Below, in pieces: positions 56,470-64,000 of a stretch of DNA of 64,000 nt (the stretch's first letter is position 1; every line of letters begins with the position of its first letter). The DNA is taken from contig NBAY01000019.1 of NCBI GenBank assembly GCA_002794775.1, positions 310,001-374,000 on the forward strand, read 5' to 3'. The translations under genes and the position numbers were made by a program. The DNA is from Porodaedalea pini (lineage: Eukaryota; Basidiomycota; Agaricomycetes; Hymenochaetales; Hymenochaetaceae). The notes beneath the pieces are model-generated. The model was not told the origin of the DNA. It saw only the letters and a program-made list of their open reading frames with translations, and searched no databases.

Positions 56470-59400
56470 CCATTGGGGCGACTGATCGAGGAGAACAAGG
56501 GGCTTCAAATCCGGACTCGATAAAATATAACCAACCATCTGTACAATACGTAGATGCAAACAACGTCGATGGTTTTCTCGATTATGAAGCCACCATCGGT
56601 GTGAATGAAAAGGATGAGTATGAGCAACTGTTCATGAGGGGAACTGGTGGATGCCAGCTGGACCTCCTCCTGAACGTTGGACACAGTGTAGCAGGTGAAG
56701 TGAGAGAGGTAGATGCGCATGCTCTCGTCAACTCAGGGTGTACAGGATCATGCATCGACGTGAGGTTCATTGAAAGATATGGGTTGGAGACCAAGCACTA
56801 CATCAGACCCCTTGTGGTGCTCAATGCGGATGGCACGCACAATGAGGCCGGTTTGATCAAGAAATACGTCGACGTCAAGCTAATGATCGGATATCACAAG
56901 GAAAGGATCGTCCTTGCAGTGACGTCCCTGGTGTCGTTGAACATCTTTCTTGGCTATGACTGGCTTCGACGTCACAGCCCAGAGGTCAACTGGAAAGCAG
57001 GTTTGATTGAATTCACCTGCTGCCCGGAGGAGTGTGCCGTTGAAAGGACGATGGTGGAGAACATGAACATGAGGAGGGTGAATGAGGTGCAAATGGACAA
57101 GGCGTCCTGGCCCACATACCTCAATGACTATGCCGACGTCTTCAGCGAGAAGGGTTTTGAGAAACTGCCAGAGCATCGACCTTGGGACCACATCATCGAC
57201 CTGAAACCTGACTTCAAACCTAGCGATTGCAAGATCTATCCACTGACACCAATGGAACAACAGTTGCTAAAGGACTTCCTTGAAGAGAACCTGAAGTCAG
57301 GCCGCATACAAAAGTTGATCTCACCAATGGTGTCGCCTTTCTTTTTCATCAAGAAGGCCGACAAGTCCCTACGCCCGATTCAGGACTACCGCAAACTCAA
57401 TGACGGTACAATCAAGAACAAGTACCCTCTCCCCCTCATCGACAAACTTGTCGACAAGGTCAAGAAGGCGAAGTTCATCACCAAACTTGACCTCCAATGG
57501 GGATACTACAACGTCCGGATCCGTGAGGGCGATGAGTGGAAGGCAGCCTTTCACACGAATATGGGTCTCTTTGAACCAACAGTCATGTTCTTTGGTCTTT
57601 GCAATGCACCGGCAACGTTCCAAGCTTTTGTCAACCACATCTTCAAGGGACTGATATATGATAACCTGATCATCGTCTACCTCGATGACATCCTCATTCT
57701 CTCACAAACTCTTGAGGAACATATCGAGACGTCAAGGCATGTCCTTCAGATCTTGCAAGAGAACAGCCTGTACCTGAAGCCAGAAAAATGCAAGTTTGAT
57801 GCCAAGACTGTGAAATACCTCGGCCACATCATCGGCAATGGTGAAATCAGGGCTGACCCGGCAAAGACAGAGGCAATCGCAGACTGGCCAGTCCCACAAA
57901 ACCTCAAGCAGCTGTAACAATTCCTTGGCATGGGCAACTGGCTGCGACAGTTCATCAAGGACTACAGCAAGGTAGTCCACCTGCTGACATTGCTGACAGG
58001 CAAGAAGGACTGGGTATGGGAGACCAAACAGCAGGAGGTGTTCGAGGAGCTGAGACGACGTCTCTGCTCACCTCCAGTCCTGGCCATCGCCAACGACGAG
58101 GGCCCTTTCTGTGTCGAGGCGGACTCATCGAACTTTGTGCTTGGTGGCGTGTTGTTGCAGAAGCAGGAAGGCAAGTGGAGGGTGGTTGCCTACAGGTCAG
58201 AGGCGCTCCTGCCCATGGAACAAAACTATGAAATCTATGACAAGGAGATGCTCGCAATAGTTTCGGTGCTCAAGGAATGGAGACAATACCTCCTTGGCGC
58301 CCGTCACAAGATCGAGATTTGGTCTGACCACGCGAACCTCACCTACTTCAAGTCAGTGCAGAAGCTGAGCTATCGTCAAGCTCGCTAGCAGACCGAACTC
58401 GAAGAATTCGACTTCCACCTTGAACACAAGTTGGGGAAGATGATGGGCAAGGCCAACCTACTGTCACGCAAGGCTGGATACGACCAGGGCAAGGATGACA
58501 ATGAGGGCGTCATGTTCATCAAGGAGAAGTGGTTGAACCGCAGGGTGGTGCGAACGTCGCGTGATGAGGTGTTGGAATGAGTGGGTGACGTGCAGAGGGT
58601 GCAGGACAAGTCGGAGAGGCTGAAGGGTATGACAGAAGTCAACGGGTTGTGGCAGATGAAGGGCAAGGTGTATGTGCCATCAATGATGAAGGAGGCCATA
58701 TTGCGGGAGTGTCACAATGTGGAGATCCTGATGCCGCTGGCCTCAGAATCGGATCTATTAGGTTCGACTCAACTCAGGGCAGTCTTACAAGTATCCCTGA
58801 TGCATTTCAGGACACTTTCAGTGTTTGGCAGGATTAACTCGACGCATACAGCTTGGTTCTGCACCAGTGAGCCACCAAAGTCTGTTTTCGGTCAGGTCTG
58901 GTATTGTTCTGAGCCTCCCAAAGCTTAATTACTCATGTGCCTGAGTTCCGGCTCCGAGTTCCGGCTATTTGGTGTTGTTTGGCTAGAGCCTCCGGTCTGT
59001 CTTTGTGTCCTTTGTATGCTGCTCAGAGGCTCAACCCTCTGTTGGTTATTTAAACACTCATGTAAATGTCTCAAAAATACAAGTTTAGTTCCCCTGAGTC
59101 AGTCCCAGTCTTTAGTTCTCGTCTCCGTCGCCGTTCAGTGTCGTTCCGTCCGTTCCGTCCGTTCCGTCTCGAGTCCCGTTTTCGGCCAAATCTTGCTTTC
59201 GCTATATCGCCCTCAGTTCTTAACCGATTCTCGAGCTCTCTTCAGATTCTTAATCTCGTCGAAAATCGCTTTCGAACACTGTCTTTTCTTGCACGATTCC
59301 GAGCCCGCGTCGTAGAGCTACGAAAATAGCTTTTGGTTCCGGGAGTTCCGTGCGTTCCGCCAGCCGCAACCAGTGCAACTGCTATATCTCCGTCAATTCT

Positions 59401-61081
59401 GCACCGCATCTCGAGATCTTTTCAGATTCAGAATCGTCTCGACGAATCGTTTCGATTACTGTCTTCACTGGCGAGTTTCCGAGCCCGGGTTGTCAAGATT
59501 GTAGTCACTCTTTGTTCTCCAACTGCATTTAGGCATGTTTTGCTGGTCGTCCTTTGTACTCGCATCCTTGAGTCGACACCTAGCCCCGAGTATTCCCCTA
59601 CACTTCCCTACACTTCCTGACACTATCCCCTCCATCAGACACGTTAGAGTGAACCCCCAGTGGCCGAACTCAACCAGGTCTGAGTCAGCCAGTAGACCGT
59701 ACCGTCACCTTACAACGACTCAGTACTGGCTGGACATCTGGGAGCGTCGAAAACGGTGGAGCTCATCCATCGAGACTTCTGGTGGACATCAATGTTCTCT
59801 GACGTCCGAGCATATGTCTGAGGGTGTGATCGCTGTCAGCGAACAAAGGCTCTGAGGGCATCAAGGTCAAGGCCACTCCACCCAAACGCAGTCCCTGAAG
59901 GCCCCTGGGAAATTGTCACAGTCGACCTCATCGGAGAGCTCCTGGACTCCAAGGGACACAATGCGATCTGCGTCTTCATTGATAGGTTCTCGAAACAGAT
60001 GCACGTGATCCCGATGACGACAAAGTTGTCAGCGGAAGGCATGGCTCAGCTGTACTGCGACCACGTCTTCCGCCTCCACAGCTTGCCAAAGAAGATCATC
60101 CATGACCGAGGCATGCAGTTCGACACTTCAATGATGAAGGAACTGTACAAACTCCTACACATCAAAGGCAACCCATCAACAGCATATCACCCACAGACAG
60201 ATGGTCAAATGGAATGCATTAACCAGGAGCTCAAACAGTACCTTTGACTCTTCGTTAACCATCGTCAATCGGACTGGAAGGACTGGCTCCCCCTCGCGGA
60301 GTTCGCATACAACAACCGCAAACACTCGGCAATGAAAATGTCCCCTTTCTATGCGAACACAGGACGTCACCCCTTGAGCTTTGATGCAACATGAACCTTG
60401 TCTGCTAACATGTCAGCGGAAGAATTTGCGAAGCACATCAAGGAGACTCATCACTTTGCGAAGGACAACTTGGTCAAGGCGGCAGACGACATGAAGCACT
60501 ACCATGACCAGACAGCAGGGACTTCGGTGGAGTACAAGGATGGAGACAAGGTTTTCCTTGATGGGTGAAACATCAGCACAGATTCGCCGACGAAGAAACT
60601 CACTGATAAGTGGTATGGTCCCTTCGAAATCGTCAACAAGGTAGGAGCTAGCGTGTACAAGCTCAAGCTCCCAAAGTGATGGAAAAAGGTCCACCCAGTC
60701 TTCAACAAGTCCCTGCTAAAGCCCGCCGTCAAACCATCCTTCAAAAGCCAAAAACAACCACCACCACCACCACCACCACCACCTGACATCGTCAACAACG
60801 AGGAGGAGTATGAGATCGAGGAAGTTCTAGACTCACGTCTGCACTGAGGGAAGCTACAGTACCTTGTCAAGTGGGTTGGCTACAACGAACTGACTTGGCA
60901 GCCCAAGATGGACTTTGGCGAGAACGCAAAGGAGGCAATTGCTGAATTCTATCGAAAACACCCTAGCGCCCCTCGAAAACTCAACATTCCTCACCAACAA
61001 CTTCGCCCACACTTCGTCGACACTGAACCAGACGACCTCGATCTTGGTTGGTCGGGACGCCCAACCTTGAGGGGGGGGTAA
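56470..61081 (+). pseudogene. pol: A-6 pol, interrupted by B-4
   Basis: Plus strand, protease (ALVNSGCTGSCI: catalytic Asp is Asn) near 56730, RT YLDDILI near 57680, RNase H EADSSNFVLGG near 58120, the integrase zinc finger split by B-4 at 58718-59714, catalytic core (IHDRGMQFD near 60105), a Pro run in the linker (PPPPPPPPP) and the chromodomain near 60800-60960. The frame holds across 56601-58388. Stops include TAA 57915-57917 (from Gln), TAG 58386-58388 (from Trp) and later TGA codons at Arg. So two stops here are not CpG-derived. Confidence 0.86.
58718..59714 (+). mobile_element. B-4: solo LTR of family B in A-6 integrase
   Basis: 997 bp in the orientation opposite to B-1 to B-3 (TGTGGAGATCCTG...CACCTTACA). 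Flanks ACAA (58714-58717) and ACGA (59715-59718); sister copies read ACGA here, so the left copy decayed at CpG. A TATA-like TATTTAAA at 59047-59054 suggests this is the sense direction. It contains 9-bp GTTCCGTCC-type repeats near 59135-59170. Confidence 0.92.
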
Positions 61082-61521
61082 TGTTAGGACTTGAACTTTC
61101 ATCGCTTATTTTATTTTACCTTTACCATTTCTTTTCTTTTAACTGCTCCTTTTCATTATATTTAATCATCTTTCCAATCATTTCCCACACTCCTTTCACA
61201 TGACCTTCATTTGTTCCATTCTGTCTTTTTTATGTAATCTTAGACAATTGGGCAACCGGTTCTCATGAGGTGATCGCTGTATATAAGGAAGAGGAATCGC
61301 ATCTGAACACCTGTTCTGCTTTTCCTCTTACCTCCGCGACAACCTAGGTGAGACCGCGTCCCCCTCCTGTAGTAGAGTATATTGTATTAATCCTCTTACC
61401 TCCGCGATGACCTAGCCTAAGTACAGTGTGTCCCAAGTCCCCGCTCGAGTATAGCACGTCCCAGATGACAGTCAGCTGAGGCCTGCCCAGTCTGAGTCAT
61501 CTCCCAGACTCCCACCTAACA
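61082..61521 (+). repeat. 3' LTR of A-6
   Basis: 440 bp, preceded by a GGGGGGGG polypurine tract and the pol stop TAA (61079-61081). Matches 54237-54676. Confidence 0.95.
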
Positions 61522-63143
61522 TTGACCAGCACCTCTGAAGGTGACGCCAGTTGCGTTGCGCTTATCAACGTGTGGGGCCATGAAGGGATGGCAAACGGGT
61601 GGCGCCTGCTGTTGGATCGGGCATTGCGGGGGTAATGCATGCCCTCACTGGATGGCTCGGATCTGCTGTTCACCTCAATCGATCTCGATGGCCTTCTTCT
61701 TCCAGTTCTCATACGTTGTCGGGACTGGCATCGACCTCAACACTCCATGCACTACTTCGATATTCATCGCTCACTTCAGGCGATTGCAGATGATGCCATC
61801 ATCAGTGAGCTCTGCCACCTTGATAACCACGTCGAGCTTCTGGAAGAATTCATCAGCGGACATGTCCTTTTGAACCTTCTCATGGAACTCCTTCAGTGCC
61901 TTCTCCTTATGGTTTGGATCATCAAAGGAGGTGTCCAGTCATTCCTGGAACTTGGACCACCTGTCCATGAAATTCACGATGCCATTTGTCATGAACTCCT
62001 GGATGTAGTTTTGTGCCCACGTCGATGCGTTGCCGCCCTTGAGGTAGGATAGGGCGATGTAAATCTTGCTCAACGATGTTGGTTACCTCGTAGGGTTTGC
62101 CGAGACAAAGAGGAGGACTTCACGTTTGAAGTCGAGGTAATCGTCACCACCAGCGAATTCGCGTGGCCGGGCAACGTCGATAGAGGGAGCCGGAGCATTG
62201 GCTGTGGTGACTGGGGCTGGGGCATTGTGGGCCTGATGGGTGAAGGCACCTGCCACGATCGCTGTGATTTGCTCCAGCTGTTGTGTGCTGAAGCCTGCTG
62301 CCGACATCTCTGGTTCAGGTGTGGGTTGCAGGTGTTCAGTGGGCGTTGACGGTGACGAGTCTCTATGAGGTGTATGGTAGCCTCCTGGGTTGCTAGGGAG
62401 GATAACCGATGATGTCGATGCCACGGGAGACGATGGTGCACAGGGAGCTCGAGGTGACCACCGGACTCGTTGTCCGTTTTTGTCCATCGAGTACCAAGCG
62501 TGTTGTATATCACTCCACCAGATATTGTGGGTAACACCTTCTCAATTGTTTGCAACGTACCCTGGTCATTCTGGATCAAACCACGAGGATGAAGGGAGAG
62601 CCCGCTGTTGTTCCTCTGTGAGATCTATCTTGACTAAGATGGAGGGGGAACGGGAAGGGGTTGTGCATTCGGGTGGATGTTACATTGACGAAGAACGGGT
62701 TCGTCAGCAAATTTGATGATCAGCTGGAAGGAGGCAAATGAGACCGTAATTGACGACGATGTTGATGATTGTATGCAATGCGATACCCACGTCCAGGTCA
62801 AGTGGCTCCTCCACCAAAGGGAGATGCGGAGAGCCAGGGTCAGAAAGGTTGGTGAGCAGTAACCTTCGGTCACAACGCTCTAGACACTGACGGATTCGTC
62901 GGCGTCTGCCTCAAGATAGCACTAAGCACACTCGGTAGGACTTTTGGATAGAGTCGGGAAAAGTAGGTTGACAGTATTATGTAATACACAAACATCCGAA
63001 AATGTCTGGGCAGGGTTGAGGGTTGTCGTTTAGGGGGTTTACACATCAAGTCCGTCGAGGGGAGCGCTCCTCTAGACCGAGTGAAGGCGAGTCAACAGTG
63101 ATGACGTACACTGGGGATGAGCCTGGGTGTGGTTCTGCTTTTA

Positions 63144-63350
63144 TGTTAGGCGGGAGTCCGGGAGACGACTTGGACTGGGCAGGCCTCAGCTGACTGTTGT
63201 CTGGGATGTGCTATACTCGAGCGGGGACTCGGGACATGCTGTACTCAGGCTAGGTCGTCACGGAGGTAAGAGGATTAATACAAGTCTAAACTAATACAAG
63301 GGGGACGAGTCTCACCTAGGTCGTCACAGAGGTAAGAGGAAAAGCAGAAC
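63144..63350 (-). repeat. Partial 5' LTR of A-5, cut by A-7
   Basis: 207 bp, TGTTAGGCGGGAG... to AAAAGCAGAAC as written. The remaining half, including the TATA region, must lie beyond A-7, outside the window. Confidence 0.88.
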
Positions 63351-64000
63351 TGTTAGGACTCAAACTTTTACCTTTTCTTTTATTTTCCCTTTTACCATTT
63401 CCTTTCTTTTAACCGCTCCTTTCCATTATATTTAACCTTCTTTCATAATCATTTCCCATTCTTATGTCATACACAATCATTCCCACACTCACTTAGTACG
63501 ACCCAACCTTCATTCGTTCCATTCCTAGTTACATAAACTATACAGTACTTAGATAATACAATCCTGTGGATGACGCTATATAGAGGAAGGTGGAATCGCA
63601 GAAGCCCCCTGTTCTGCTTTTCCTCTTACCTCCATGTCGTCCAGGTGAGACCTGTCCCCCTTGTATTAGTTAGACTTGTATTAATCCTCTTACCTCCATG
63701 TCGTCCAGTCTGAGTAAACCCGTTGCCCGATGTAGAGCTGTGCTGATCGTCCCATCACCGCCGATCACTCCAGAAGCATTCAAGAACTGGTTCCGACGTG
63801 TACCGATCAGTACCGGACTCAACCCAATCAGTCCGGTCTCGAATCAGTACCTTGCGATCGCGTCATCAGCACGTTCCAACACCTCCGAAAGCATACCGGA
63901 ACATACCAGAGATCTTATCTCGACGATTAGGGATGCGGTCACATGGAGCATACAGCCAAGACACGTACCGGACTGCTGTCCGACGACAGGAGCCACATAC
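63351..64000 (+). mobile_element. A-7: start of a divergent family-A element
   Basis: Begins TGTTAGGACTCAAACTTTTACC directly after AGAAC of the A-5 LTR. It has a TATATAGAGG box near 63580 and GTTCTGCTTTT near 63610 as in other family-A LTRs. A direct repeat CTCTTACCTCCATGTCGTCCAG occurs twice around a GTGAG...CCAG segment. Sequence after about 63720 does not match the other LTRs, so this is a separate subfamily with a longer or different U5. Its end is outside the window. Confidence 0.75.

Larger units (their letters stand above)
54237..61521 (+). mobile_element. A-6: full-length chromovirus nested in A-5, carrying B-4
   Basis: 440-bp LTRs (54237-54676, 61082-61521) with a perfect duplication TTGAC at 54232-54236 and 61522-61526. 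LTRs differ at about 13-14 sites by eye, most at CpG. The interior is plus-strand gag and pol, with solo LTR B-4 in the integrase. Leader 54689-55068 contains the conserved short frame 54914-55078. Confidence 0.95.
53938..62640 (-). pseudogene. gag: A-5 gag, split by A-6
   Basis: The C-terminal part is 54236-53938 (acidic tail ending FASGQA; the knuckle at about 54190-54150 has CWLCRQ, so it is altered). The N-terminal part is about 62640-61527 with the conserved ATG region MSAAGFSTQQLEQITAIVAG near 62305 and DYLDFKREVLLFVSANPTR near 62130. A-6 sits between them, in the segment before the knuckle (GQPMDVSMNE). Confidence 0.8.
49912..63350 (-). mobile_element. A-5: chromovirus interrupted by A-6 and A-7, right end outside the window
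   Basis: Minus-strand element. The 3' LTR is 49912-50336. Pol and part of gag lie at 50337-54236, then A-6 is inserted (TTGAC duplication). The rest of gag (61527 to about 62640), leader, primer-binding site (63132-63142 as written) and 5' LTR from 63144 follow. The 5' LTR is cut by A-7 at 63350. The left flank is ACAGA (49907-49911); the matching right flank is not in the window. Leader 62641-63131 holds no confident gene. Confidence 0.88.

Noticed and set aside
53499..63350. Intact second copy of A-5 to the right of A-6
   Set aside because: The right-hand gag segment continues the left-hand one across the TTGAC duplication, so it is the same element.

Overview
This window looks like a gene-poor, transposon-packed stretch of a fungal nuclear genome, most likely an Agaricomycete (basidiomycete). 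The evidence is chromodomain Ty3/Gypsy elements, spliceosomal introns of 48-62 bp with GT-AG ends and CTGAC/CTAAC-like branch sites, a GAL4-type Zn2Cys6 motif, and heavy C-to-T decay at CpG. I find no intact host gene. The species is an inference; no marker gene is present.

Layout. (1) 1-4797, 11047-13503, 28009-29624 and 47238-48123 read together as one old unit of about 9.3 kb. It has two inverted, near-identical 2-kb arms, each carrying a spliced DD34E Tc1/mariner-like transposase and ending in CAGCCATTTTCATAAG next to TA. The arms flank two divergently transcribed genes I do not recognise (called gene A and gene B). (2) This unit was broken by retrotransposons: A-1 (4803-11046, in an intron of gene A), A-2 (13504-28008, in an exon of gene B, itself hit by A-3, B-1 and B-2), and element C (29625-47237, in the right-arm transposase, itself hit by A-4 and B-3). 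(3) 48126-49911 holds an 839-bp palindromic MITE of the same DNA transposon family plus unassigned AT-rich sequence. (4) From 49912 to the end lies A-5, hit by A-6 (54237-61521, itself carrying B-4) and by A-7 (63351 to beyond the window).

Families. A = chromovirus (gag, then PR-RT-RH-IN-chromodomain; LTRs 322-440 bp; 5-bp target duplications; Tf1-like self-priming signals). B = LTRs of about 0.99 kb seen only as solo copies. C = a 17.6-kb Ty3/Gypsy element (about 10.6 kb without inserts) with 1,097-bp LTRs, a primer-binding site that preserves a 50-nt tRNA-Lys(CUU) half, and an additional spliced antisense gene for a 550-aa Zn2Cys6 protein. B and C make 4-bp target duplications that all have CG at the centre.

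Decay. Nearly all in-frame stops are TGA where the other copies have arginine (CGA to TGA), LTR pairs differ almost only at CpG, and even target-site duplications have decayed at CpG. A-4 is the youngest large element (4 differences in 322 LTR bases, three TGA stops). Insertion order can be read from nesting: DNA transposon unit, then C, A-1 and A-2, then A-3, A-4 and the B copies; independently A-5, then A-6 and A-7, then B-4.
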